Below are positions 1-9,740 of a stretch of DNA of 64,000 bases, piece after piece. The DNA comes from Chara braunii (taxonomy: Eukaryota > Streptophyta > Charophyceae > Charales > Characeae), in NCBI GenBank assembly GCA_003427395.1, contig BFEA01000045.1, positions 4,404,119 to 4,468,118 on the forward strand. Reading direction: 5' to 3'. The notes beneath the pieces were generated by a model. It made no database searches and had not been told where the DNA came from. It saw nothing but the letters and a program-made list of their open reading frames with translations. Positions within the stretch are counted from its first letter, which is position 1, and each line of letters starts with the position of its first letter. The translations under genes and the position numbers were made by a program.

Positions 1-5
1 AGCTA

Positions 6-674
6 ATGATGGAGCCAGATGAGATACTGGCACGAAAGCAGTCTGAGGGTGGAAAATTTGAGTGGCAGGCCCCTACTTCCTTAGCAGTCGAGCGAGGGCC
101 AACAATTGAGGATGACAAGCAGTCAGGGGAGGCCGCAAAGGTTGAGTATGCTATGCCTACGACAGAAGCAGAGGTGGTAGGTATGCAAGAAGTAAAGTAG
201 AGCACAGATCAGGTCATGGTTGAGGCTGAGACGAGGGGAGACCAGGAGGGTTGTTAGGAATTAGCCACACCTCAGCATATGCCTCTTATCACAGGGTTGG
301 AGGATGCGTTGGGATCTTGGGCCACTGGCTTTGGGCCAAAGGGGCAAGTGGAGGCGCAGGGGGCACAGACAGACGGCAAAGCAGCCTGTCTTACTTCTTC
401 AGGGATTCCTCAGTAGGAGGTCACGAGCGAGGTTACAGCAGCCCCCTTGTCTGTCCATTCGCAATACCAAGATAAGGTGGTTCAAAAGAGGATTGGGAAG
501 TGCGTTTACTGTAAGAGGGGCAAGCATCGATCTGACGACTGCCCCAAGAGTCTCAAGGATGAGGCAGATGGATTGGCCACAAGGGAGTCCTCAGGGATTT
601 GGAGAGACAGGAATGGAGTCTTGGTGCCAAAGACTCGTGATGGGGTGAGGGCAGAGTTGTATAGGCAGTTATAG
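6..674 (+). pseudogene. gag C-terminal fragment with CCHC zinc knuckle
   Basis: Two open blocks in the same frame (6-200 and 447-674) are separated by stops. The second block reads KCVYCKRGKHRSDDC at about 498-542, a CX2CX4HX4C zinc knuckle of the kind that binds genomic RNA in retroelement Gag. It is followed by a basic and acidic tail (KSLKDEADGLATRES) and a stop at 674. No protease or RT follows, so this is a truncated Gag whose 5' part lies outside the window. The knuckle differs from those of copies A and B of the giant element (CKYCTAMGH), so it belongs to another family. The element class is inferred from the knuckle alone. Confidence 0.6.
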
Positions 675-690
675 CGGGTCATGAGTGACC

Positions 691-2287
691 ACGAGTAGTG
701 TTTTCCATTAGGGTTTGGAAAGGTCTAGAGCTAGGAGATAAGAGAGGCCTGACACTCAGTCCTGATGGATTATTGTATACAGAAGAGCACATGGAGGATT
801 GGATCAGACCCATGTACATCAGTGATAGAGTGACCAAGTCACGAGGGACTTTCAACTTTAAATGTATATAAAGGTGACACTGAAAGTAGCCCCTCTGACC
901 TTTCTGCTTCTCAGTAACGCAAAGTGTTTTGATGACATTCGTATGTATATTCAAAGCTTTTCTTAGTTTTAGGGTGTGATGTATGAGACACATATCAGAG
1001 TGATGTCGCAACTTTGATTTTTCAACATTTTGACATTTTTTTTTCTTACCTTGCATAATACTTGTGGCTTTTTTAGATATCGATAGGAACTCTTGTTTTC
1101 GCAAGGCTCTAGACCCTGTGTACTTGTATGGATTTCAGGTGTTGTTTTGTGCGGATTTTCACAATTACTCTCAGTCTTGTGAGCTTGTCCTCATGTGAAT
1201 GACTCTTGTAATGTGTACGTGTTTTGCGGTGATCTGAATTGCAAGGTCTTTCTTTGCACTCAGGTATATCTGGCAAACAACAGATGAACCTTAAGTAAAA
1301 TGAAAGAGGATGCACCTTTTTGTTTTCAAGAAAGATTGTTATGTCGTAACTTGGAAAAGGCTTGAGTAATGATAAGTATGAATGTCACAACCAAAGTTGT
1401 GCCTTTTGTGTGCAGAGGGAAGCCCGAAGGTTGGCTAACCCCCAAAAACATGAATGATATTGAGAGAGAGCACCCAAAGGAGGTGCTAAGATTATGGACA
1501 ATTTTGGTGATGTAAAAGTCTAACAAGTAAAGACCAGAAATTTTGTGAGAATTATTGCTTGAATTTTGTGGCATTCATGATGAAATTTTGGAAGAAATTT
1601 TGAGAGATATCCCTAAGACGTGTGGCCCAACCTACTGTGATCAGAGTAGGAAGGGTCACGACCCTTATCATTTGAAGATTGAGAGAAGGCACTATCCCTC
1701 CACGTAGTCCCGTGGGCAGTTGGTACGTGATCCTTTAAATTGCTTGGAAAATTTTGAGAGATCTTGATGATAAGAATGCTTGACCACTATGAAGTCAGTC
1801 TAAGGGATATATTTGAGAGGCCGGGCTAAGGGGCCATACTTGGCATCATTGAGACGTAACTCCCAGTGTGGGCTGCTGACTGGCGCAACCTGGCAGCGGG
1901 CCCATGACTCACCAAAGGTTAGGTCTTGAAGGGTCGGCCACTCAAAGGGGCCTAGCTCGAGGGAAGGTCATTAGGATCGATTAAGTTTGGAGTCGAAATC
2001 CTTTGGGATACCAAGATAGGAAAATCCGCCTATCGTTGTGCAACCAACGAGGGCACCATCGCTAAAATAACAACGCGATGGGTTGTAGAATCGGCATGAT
2101 CAACCGATCTGCGGTGGGCCAAGATGGAGACCGAACCCACCTGTGCTAGATTCCAGAATGGGTATTTTCAGTATAATAGATATTGATGTGGGGACTGAGG
2201 TGCCCCTATATTTGAGAGAGGTCTCGGTTAGGGCCCGCGTTCGAAGTCGTGAGCTCATTCGCGGGATCAGGGCTAAGGGGACCATGG
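691..2287. other. Gene-free stretch, possibly retroelement UTR/LTR
   Basis: No ORF here has recognisable protein features. A TATATAAAG box lies at 865-873, about 190 bp downstream of the gag fragment, and is followed by pyrimidine-rich sequence, as in a retroelement LTR promoter. The phrase TTTTGAGAGATAT recurs in variants near 1600 and 1750, hinting at internal duplication. I find no second copy in the window that would prove an LTR. Confidence 0.3.
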
Positions 2288-2375
2288 CTACGATCCGGAC
2301 CACCGGACAGGGATCCGGACTGTTCGTGGTCCGGGATCCGGGGTCCAAGGTCCGGGTCCGGATCTTGGTCCGAAT
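2288..2375. repeat. TCCGG-rich cluster 1
   Basis: About a dozen TCCGG/GGTCCG/GGATCCGG variants are packed into 90 bp, giving many short overlapping palindromes. The block is followed by T-rich and A-rich homopolymers (2401-2411, 2449-2455, 2568-2585). No gene is visible between 2376 and 2860. Confidence 0.6.
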
Positions 2376-2860
2376 GAGAGGGCCCCTGCCCAATGGCCAA
2401 TTTTTTTTTTGGTGGTCTGCGGCATTTGTTCACGCGCTGGGCCGCCCAAAAAAAATAGTGCCTTATTTTTTACCACCCTCACCGACGATCCAGACGACCC
2501 GAAAAGTCTACGAGGGGGTTTGGTTTTCTTTGTTTTTTTCTTGTTTTCATACTTGCGGCGGCGCACTAAAAAAATAAAAAAATGAAAAAGTTGAAAGGAC
2601 AGCGTGGGGTGGCCAAACATTCTCCTCGCTTCTGAAAATCAGAAAGCAAGAGGGAGAAAAGTAAGGGCCACACCATACCCCAAAACTGTCCTCGTTGGCT
2701 CCAACCTCTTTTCAGTAGGATCCCTACATCGTACTAGCCAGGACCCTACGTCATGCAGAAGTACAATTCAAACTTGTACTTCGTGAGCGTGGGCGGAGAA
2801 TATATAGTCTGGATTCGAATTCAGGTTTGTACATCCCGGTTATGGGTCACTATTTCTCTG

Positions 2861-2976
2861 TTTTCTCGTTTTTCTTTTCTTCTCTTGTTTTTCTTCTCTT
2901 TTCTCGTTTTTCTTTTCTTTTCTCGTTTTTCTTTCCTTTTCTCGTTTTTCTTTTCTTTTCTCGTTTTTCTTTTCTT
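2861..2976. repeat. Pyrimidine minisatellite, about 19-bp unit
   Basis: About six imperfect copies of TTTTCTCGTTTTTCTTTTC run in tandem on the + strand. The unit is almost purely pyrimidine apart from one CG per unit. Apparent ORFs through it (F/S/L-rich) are low-complexity artefacts. From 2977 to 3337 no gene is seen. Confidence 0.8.
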
Positions 2977-3336
2977 AGGAATACGTGCAATGGCCCTAAG
3001 GGCCTCTACTCACCAAATGCACAAAAGACAAAACATGTATTATTCCACGTTCTGCAAAAGATTCATTCTAATTTTGCACATTTCGGGAGCAGTGCAGCCA
3101 AGCCCTAAGAGTCACGTGCAGAGGTCAACAGGGCCTAGCTACGCGAGCAACCCATAACTGCAGAAACACAGTCCTGAACTCTAATCTTGACTATATATTC
3201 GGCCAGCTCATGCTCTACTTCATATGTGTTGTCTGCCTCGATTTTGGGGGGGGATTGCACTACATGGCTGTGTGGACCCTTCAGATAGCTTGCATGGGCC
3301 GTCTGAGCCGTGTTAAGGGGACCCGTTGCTGAGGTT

Positions 3337-3337
<1 letters not shown>

Positions 3338-3402
<65 letters not shown>
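3338..3402. repeat. (TC)n microsatellite
   Basis: A perfect run of about 32 TC dinucleotides. It is followed by CCCCTCCCCCTGTATACACACACACCCC-type sequence, a variant of which recurs near 3499-3520, so a short flanking segment has been duplicated. Ser-Leu and Glu-Arg ORFs across it are artefacts. Confidence 0.95.
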
Positions 3403-3404
<2 letters not shown>

Positions 3405-3607
3405 CCCTCCCCCTGTATACACACACACCCCTTTAAAAAAAAAAAGAAAAAAAAGTGCATGTGTTGTATCACTAATTTGCGCATGGCGTAGCTAGGCCCT
3501 GTATACACACGCACCCCTTACACCATAGGTACGATGAGAAGGAGGAGGGGGAGGAGTAGGAGTACAGCCGTGTTTTTCTTTTTTTTTGTTTTGTTTTTTT
3601 TCGGACA

Positions 3608-3745
3608 CTATAGGGGATCTGGACCAAAATCCGGACAGGGGGTCCGGATCGTTCGGATATTTCAAAATGTTCCGGTGTCTCGGAACTCCGGAAGGGCCCG
3701 GGAGGTCCGGGGTCCGGATTCGGTCCGGTGTCCGGTCTGGCATAG
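3608..3745. repeat. TCCGG-rich cluster 2
   Basis: A second block of TCCGGA/GGTCCGG/CCGGTGTCC variants resembles the one at 2288-2375 but is not a simple copy of it. It follows a poly-T stretch, as cluster 1 precedes one. No coding potential is seen. Confidence 0.6.
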
Positions 3746-5067
3746 CTATGCTAAGGACACCCAACGAGAAACTGGCGACGTTTAGGACGAAGGGAGAGGA
3801 CTATTGACCTGCTACCTGGGAGCGGATATTACGCTGTAGTGCGGAACACAGTATCCCGTAATTTCGAGGCCAGGATATGGGAGACCCAGGTTAGAACCCT
3901 GGAAGTGGAACACCGTGACAGGGGCAGGTTGAGAAGATATCTCGAACGGAGTCGGGTCGGCGAATTGGATTGGTTACTTCCTCGTCAACAAATGTGATTC
4001 TGTTGAGTTTATAGTTTTGATAGCCCGACGCGACGGGGACATCGCTTGATAGTGTTCGGAGAATTGTCGGCCCGAATACCCACAAGGGTATTTGGGCACA
4101 ATTTTGCATCTCACAGAAGATGCGTTTTCAGCGATATCCGAGAGTGTCCCATTTCTAAGTGACCACGACCAATTCTCAGAGGTTGGGAATGACACTCAGT
4201 TTTTTATCTGATTAGAGAGTGTGTGGGCGTGCACCTTGAGGGCACACACGGTACTTAGGCGGACGTTTGGTTATGAGAGCGACACCTGCGCCTACTGACG
4301 TGAACTTGGAAAAGGTTGTGAGAAGGCTGCAGTAGCCCACGCGGAGCGGATTCGTGTCCGAGACCGACATTTGGCCGGTCTGGGCTAAGATCTAGCCATC
4401 GAATCCACTTGGCTTATTGGCCACGGCACTAGGATCAGTGAGGTGCAAAGTGCGGGACTTCCTAGGCCGACCATGATATTGGTCAATGGTAGGAGCCGCG
4501 GGCGGCACTATTAAAGTCGGTTTTTTTTTCTTCTCTCGACGCTTAGGTGGTAAAGGTGCGGCTTTTTTGGGTAGACAGCCTAGTAAGGAAAGTTTGAGTA
4601 ACAGCGCGGTTGTGTCATATACACGACGGCGGCAGGTGAAACTGACCCCTTCATGCAGCAGGGCCGGGTATGTAGGAACCTATGATATGGTCGGAGAGCC
4701 AACGAAACTGCTTTTTAGCATTATCGGACAGGCCTAGGCCTGAAAACGGACGTCTTCATAACCAAGTCCGCGCCTGTTACCTCCAAGCTTGGGCCTAGCC
4801 CTATAGGTTATGACTTTGGACTAACACTACGAAGATCCAGGGATCGAAACCAGTTGCCGACAATGGAGGAGCGGAGGAGCGCATTGCCAGAGAAAACCGA
4901 GGGGTTGAGGGTCCCGCGGGACTATCCCCCTTGGTTTTCCTAGGGAATCCGATCGCGGGCTTGTTAGGCAGGACCGAGGGCAGGGTTCCGATGGTCCTCC
5001 TCTCCTCATTCATTTTCCTAAAATACCTAAGTTATTATTATTATTTTTTAATTTTTGTCCGGACTGG
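3746..5067. other. Gene-free stretch upstream of the giant LTR
   Basis: Only short ORFs without recognisable features occur. A T-arm-like hairpin lies at 3882-3898 (CCAGG, 7-nt loop, CCTGG). Runs of T (4519-4528) and an ATT-rich patch (5031-5048) end directly before the LTR start at 5068. Confidence 0.5.
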
Positions 5068-5070
5068 TGT

Positions 5071-5088
5071 CGGGACTGGTGAGTCCCG
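5071..5088 (+). other. Terminal hairpin at LTR start
   Basis: CGGGACT, loop GGTG, AGTCCCG: a perfect 7-bp stem beginning 3 bp inside the LTR. At 8050-8067 the last pairs weaken (AGTCCTG), and at 41599-41610 only GACT/AGTC remains. Confidence 0.6.
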
Positions 5089-5273
5089 AATAACTTCCCA
5101 TCACTCGAGAGATTGAATATGGACAAACTGTGCACAACAAAGAAATCTAGAGTGAGGCGACAAGAGAGAGAAAAGTCAAGGATTAGGCCACAGGAGGGAG
5201 TGATGTCCTGGGGTGAAAACCACAGGAGGAGAAAACCAGCAACGACACGAGAATAAGCGGAGGAGCAGGGGCA

Positions 5274-5316
5274 TATAAGTAGCATGAGGCCGGGAGGGCC
5301 GTTGGGATGCAATAAA
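5274..5316 (+). promoter_or_regulatory. LTR TATA-like box and AATAAA signal
   Basis: TATAAG at 5274-5279 is followed 37 bp later by AATAAA at 5311-5316. The same pair with the same spacing order occurs in the 3' LTR at 41799-41804 and 41839-41844. In the inverted fragment (24.4 kb, minus strand) both are degraded. Position about 200 bp into the LTR and conservation suggest the U3/R promoter and polyadenylation region; transcription itself is not shown. Confidence 0.45.
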
Positions 5317-5627
5317 GACTAAGGCCAACGGGCCCTTGAACCGGCGAACGCAGCACGGCAATGACAAAGGAATGAGGGACTCGAGAGATGGACAGTCCGC
5401 AGGCCGTGAGAAGCGGGAGGACGAGGGCGCAACATGGGGGCCACCTACGGGAGCCTCGGGTTGGAGGCCTCGCGACCAAATGAAGCGGCGCGCACAAGGC
5501 GCAAGAATAGACAAGGGAGAGGGGTTACCATGGGGCGACAAAACGCCCAAGGGACGTGGGACACCTCGGGGGAAGGCACCCGGGGCCACGTGGGACTAAG
5601 TAAACATAATGGCATCCGGGGCGAAAG

Positions 5628-5792
5628 GTGTCGCGGACCACCCTCGGGACTAAGTGTCGGGGACCACCGGCGGGACTGTGTCGGGGACCACCGGCGGGAC
5701 TAAGCGTCGAGAACCACCGGCGGGACCAAGTGTCGGGGACCATCGGCGGGACTAAGTGTCGGGGACCACCGACGGGACAAGTGGCGGGGACA
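5628..5792 (+). repeat. 26-bp tandem array in LTR
   Basis: About six copies of a unit close to GTGTCGGGGACCACCGGC plus GGGACTAA lie in tandem. Orthologous arrays sit at 25687-25806 and 42156-42290 in the other LTR copies with different unit numbers. Both strands read open in places, giving false ORFs. Confidence 0.85.
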
Positions 5793-5854
5793 TGTGAAAG
5801 TCCCAAGAAGAAACGGCGGGACCGCATGAGGGAAAATAATAAAGGCAAGGTGCA

Positions 5855-5912
5855 CCGTCAAGATCGAGATCTTGACGGCCAAGAATATTAGCAACACTAG
5901 TGCAAGCACTAG
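5855..5912 (+). other. Two-hairpin LTR module, first instance
   Basis: CCGTCAAGATC, GA, GATCTTGACGG (5855-5878) is a perfect 11-bp stem. It is followed after an AATATTAGCA-type spacer by a second hairpin related to CCACTAGTG, CAAG, CACTAGTGG, partly decayed here but a perfect 10-bp stem in copy B (25908-25931). The same pair recurs at 7317-7376, and twice each in copies B (25872, 27240) and C (42360, 43842). Confidence 0.7.
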
Positions 5913-6139
5913 CGGTAGCAAACGGGAAGGCAAAAAGGAACAGAAAAGTAAAGAAACTTGAAATGGGAGGCATGGGAGCGATCCGAAAATCTTGGATCAG
6001 CCTCCCTCAAGAAAATGGGGTCAAACGAGACCCCATGTGAAAAATAGCCCTCCAGGAGAAAATCAGAGTAGGAGGGGCCACTATGGGAGGAAAAATAGAA
6101 GTAACGGGAGGTTCCCATGGGCATGAGAAGGCCAGCATT

Positions 6140-6163
6140 GCAGTCCGAGATATAACGGACTGC
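6140..6163 (+). other. Conserved-stem hairpin, GCAGTCCG type
   Basis: GCAGTCCG, 8-nt loop AGATATAA, CGGACTGC. The identical stem with another 8-nt loop (AGTTGCAA) recurs at 6758-6781. A third, AGAAATAA-loop version lies at 6917-6943, decayed here but nearly intact at 43470-43493. Confidence 0.7.
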
Positions 6164-6545
6164 ACCTTGGGCATAGGAAGGGCCAAAACTAAGAGGGAGG
6201 GGCTAGAAAAGGGCCTTAACGAGCACTTGACACTTGGCATGCGAGAAAAAAAAAAGAAAGAAAAGAAAAGAAAATGTGGGAGAATAAGACAAGAAGAGTG
6301 AGAGGGAGCGAGTGAGTTGGCCGTCAGTATGGACTGCCACAAGGAGGGACTGGCAGGTCCGTACTGTCCAAGAAATGAGGAAAAGAAAAGACGGCTAGTT
6401 GACACTTGGCATGCTAGAAAAAGAAAAGAAAAGAGAAAAGAAAAGAAAAATAAAAGAGAAAAAGGCTTTAACGGTGAAAAACGACCACTTGGGGAGATTC
6501 ATCCGTGACCAGATTCATTCTGGGATATGGCGGTTACAAAGGACT

Positions 6546-6588
6546 TTGATTTTCTTTGATTTTTTCAGAGAAAATCAAAGAAAATCAA
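6546..6588 (+). other. 18-bp perfect inverted repeat in LTR
   Basis: TTGATTTTCTTTGATTTT at 6546-6563 is followed by a 7-nt loop and its exact reverse complement at 6571-6588. It is retained in LTR copies at 26521-26563 and 43098-43140. One arm is pyrimidine-rich and the other purine-rich. Confidence 0.8.
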
Positions 6589-8112
6589 GGCCCCATGCAA
6601 CCGGAATAAAACGGATTACATGCATGAGGAGAAAGACATGTTTTAGGTGCATCTGGAGTCAAAATGAAGTCCGGATGCACTTGGGAATTGACTGGTTCTT
6701 TTTCTTTTGAGTAGGGGCTAGTTGTGGGGCATTGGGGCTAGGAAATTGACCCATATTGCAGTCCGAGTTGCAACGGACTGCATGGGGGAGGAAAAACACA
6801 TGTTCTAGGTGCATCCAGAGCCAATATTGAGCCCGAATGCACTTAGAAATTTAACGCTTCATTTTCTTTTAGCATGGGGTAAGTTGTGGGGCTGTGGGAC
6901 TAGAAAAATGGCCATGACTACTATCCGAGAAATAACGGACTGCATGGGGATGCCTAGGCTAAGGGAAAATGAGCCCCGGCAAGCCCAAAATGCTAGAAAG
7001 GAGCGATTTCGGCATGGGAGACGGTAAACGGCACCCGTGAGATGAGATCTGAAGGCCTAGAAAAATCGGCACACATGTTGAGATGATGGGACCGCCAAGG
7101 GCAAGGGGGCCCCAAAAATAAAAAATGGGACACCATTCGGAACGTTGCCGGGGACCAAGTGGGTCCAAATGATAAAAGTCGAAAAACGGGATGCGCGCCG
7201 GCGGGACCACCGACGGGACAAAAAAATGGAACTAGTATGGAGGAGAGTGGCAGGGACTTGGGATGTCCCAAGGGAACCATGAGCAAGCACAAGGAATATT
7301 TGTGCAAGCAAACGATACCGTCGAGATCAAGGATCTAGACGGTGGAAAATATTAGCACCACTAGTGCAAGCACTAATGGGGGCAAGTGGGAGAGCAATGG
7401 GAGAAAAGAAAGCAAAATAATGGTATTGGGAGGGTTGCCCAGCAATCCGAGATATCTCGGACTAGCTAGGCATGAGAAAAGAGAGCCTTAAGAGGCTCAA
7501 CATAAGAAAGAAACAGTCCGTAGAAAATCGGAGCAAATGGGGCTCGAAATTGGACAAACGGAGGCAAAACGGAGCCCTCTAGGAGCATGGGGGTGACATT
7601 GTTGGAATCCGAGAAATAACGGCCAAGTGACAACCATGAATCTGGCCTTGGATGAGGCCTTAGGGCCTAGAAGGAGGGTGCACAGCAGTTTGACACTTGT
7701 CACAACTGAAATAAAAGAAAAAGAAAGAAAAATGAGAGAGAAATGAGGGAGAATGAAACAAAAAGGGAGAAAAGAGTGGAGGAGAGTGTGCCGGCCTATT
7801 GGGACCTGCACAGTAGGGACTGGTAGGTCCCAACTGCGACCTCATCCCTCCTAGAATGAGGGAGGGCAATCTGAAACATAGAGGTATGGCCCTTGGGGCC
7901 ATATCTCAATAAAATCTGAATTAAAAAGTAGAAAATGAGAGGAAATGCAAAAAGGAAAAGGCCGGTTTTCCTTTGGACTATGGATCTGAGATCAGATCTC
8001 ATGGTGGAGAGGAACTAGCCGTTTTTTGTGGGCCAGCTGAGAACGGTGTCGGGACTGGTGAGTCCTGAATAACTTCCCATCACTTGAGAGACTGAATATG
8101 GGCAAACTGTAC

Positions 8113-8450
8113 TCTCCAGTAGGCCTAACCTCTCATTGTCATGTTCATGCTTAATATGATGTTCCGATTGATCTTCCCTCTATGTGCATGTGGTTTCCAT
8201 TAGTTATGGCTTCTCATTGTCATGCTCACACTTGGCATGGTGTTCCGATTGATCTTCCCTCTATGTGCATGTGCTTTCCATTAGTTATCGCTTCTCCTTG
8301 TCATGCTCACACTTGGCGTGGTGTTCCGGTTGATCTTCCCTCTATGTGCATGTGCTTTCCATTAGATCTAGCTTCTCATTGCTATGTTCATATGTGTTCG
8401 TACTTGGTTGATCTTTTGTTATGGGATAGGTGACCGATATTTGGCTGCTA
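8113..8450 (+). repeat. 80-bp tandem array in LTR A
   Basis: About four units of 80-81 bp carry the phrases TCTATGTGCATGTG, TTTCCATTAG and CTTCTCATTGTCATG. The array corresponds to the longer 91-bp arrays at 28560-29930 and 44115-44612 and leads directly into (TC)n. Confidence 0.85.
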
Positions 8451-8476
8451 CTACGGGTGGTGACTTGATTAGGATC

Positions 8477-8481
<5 letters not shown>

Positions 8482-8561
<80 letters not shown>
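8482..8561. repeat. (TC)n microsatellite in LTR A
   Basis: A perfect run of about 40 TC units, at the same LTR position as the interrupted tract at 30004-30291 in copy B. It is therefore an old component of the LTR. Confidence 0.95.
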
Positions 8562-8564
<3 letters not shown>

Positions 8565-9729
8565 TACCTTTTCTCTTTTTCCCCTTCGTCACTCTTTCTC
8601 TCCTCGTTCACTTTGCCTCCCTCTCTCTTTTCCCCTCACTTGGCATATGACTAACCCCTCTCCTCACTTGGTACATTGCTTGGGTGCGAACGGTAAGAAA
8701 AGATCAGACCTCACTTGGTGGAGAAAGAGGGCAAGGGGAGGGTAGCCGGTCCCTTGTGCCACCAAGAAGGCAAAGGAAAAAGGACGTTGGGAAAGTGAGG
8801 AAAGGAGGAGATCCGGAGAAAGTGAAATAGTAAGCAAGGTCAGTTTTGACTCAACCATTTCCTCGACTGCATGACTATGAGAAGAGATAGGGCTGATTGA
8901 GCAACGAAAGAGAACAAAGAGCAGCCAAAGATTTTGAAAGGATAGGCATGTGGGAAGGGCTATGTGTTGACCCCCAACGAGGGACTGTATGGATCTTCTT
9001 GCTTGTGTGGAATTGTGCAGGTGAGTGATGGCTAAAATGCCTTGAGCGGGATAGGGCCGAGAGGAACCGGGCACCAAGAGAGGAAGGGAAGAGGGACAAA
9101 AGGGGCTACGGGACCTTAGGCATAGAGCGAACCCATGGAAATGACTTTTGCGCTTGAGACTTTGAGTGTAAATGAGAGTGCAACCGTACCAAGGAAAATG
9201 TGATGTTGTGTGTGCATGCGTATGAGGGCCCCGAAAAGACTAAGGGGCCTACCTCAATAGGGTTGGAAGCTAATTGTGAGACCTGATGGATGCGTAAAGG
9301 CGAGGGGGAGGACGGCTGTGCCGCACCCCAATGACGCCATATAGCCACAATGCTTAGTGAAATGGTGCGCGGCCTAAGGATGACGCTTAGCCTACGCACA
9401 AGAGAAGAGAAACACTCAAAGAACCCTTGGACTGCCTGCGTATTGGAAGGAGCAATTGCATGAGAACACAACAAAGAATCAAAGAAAAAATCAGCGTTGA
9501 GGAACGACCAGCGAAACTACCACCCGGCGTGAGGGCTGAGCTACATCCCCAATGTCAAAGCTCCCTCGCGCGATGGCCTACCCCCATCCATCTCAAAGCA
9601 CTAGGTGGGGGTGACCTCGGGACGAACAGCCCGCGCCCTAAGCATGAGCGTGGGCGGGCCGAGCCGACTGGGACCCGCAGTGGGGTCGACTAAGACTCGA
9701 AAGTCTATCGGGGTTTGGCCCTACAAAAA

Positions 9730-9740
9730 TGGTGGAGCTG
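9730..9740 (+). other. Putative primer-binding site, element A
   Basis: TGGTGGAGCTG begins 4 bp after the proposed LTR end CCCTACA. PBS sequences start with TGG, complementary to a tRNA 3' CCA; this one would pair with a tRNA ending CAGCTCCACCA. In copy B the site reads TGGTGGAGGTG (31424-31434). I cannot assign the tRNA. Confidence 0.45.

Larger units (their letters stand above)
5068..9725 (+). repeat. 5' LTR of giant Ty3/gypsy element, copy A
   Basis: The LTR starts TGTCGGGACTGGTGAGTCC and appears to end GGCCCTACA (TGT...ACA termini). It is followed by AAAA and a TGGTGGAGCTG primer-binding site. The same start occurs at 41596 directly after a polypurine tract, which is what identifies the sequence as an LTR. 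It is non-coding. It carries a TATA-like box, AATAAA, a 26-bp tandem array, repeated hairpin modules, an 80-bp tandem array and a (TC)n tract. The LTR start is repeated at 8047-8112, so this copy is chimeric or internally rearranged: about 0.85 kb present in copy B (28.03-28.88 kb) is missing at that point. At about 4.7 kb it is far longer than common LTRs, but known giant plant elements such as Ogre have LTRs in this range. The right boundary is less certain than the left. Confidence 0.7.

Noticed and set aside
4486-4737. 83-codon ORF on +
   Set aside because: Single short ORF with a homopolymer-derived Phe run and no conserved copy in the window.
5076-5090. Hammerhead-ribozyme-like CTGGTGA at the LTR start, as in plant retrozymes
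   Set aside because: The core A is replaced by G and no GAAA strand or stem II/III partner follows within the next 60 bp.
5336-5850. Several GC-rich ORFs of 87-137 codons on both strands of the LTR start
   Set aside because: They overlap in all frames, run through the 26-bp array and change reading frame between LTR copies.
8482-8650. Leu-Ser repeat ORFs across (TC)n tracts (also at 3338 and 30206)
   Set aside because: Microsatellite translation; both strands are open for the same reason.
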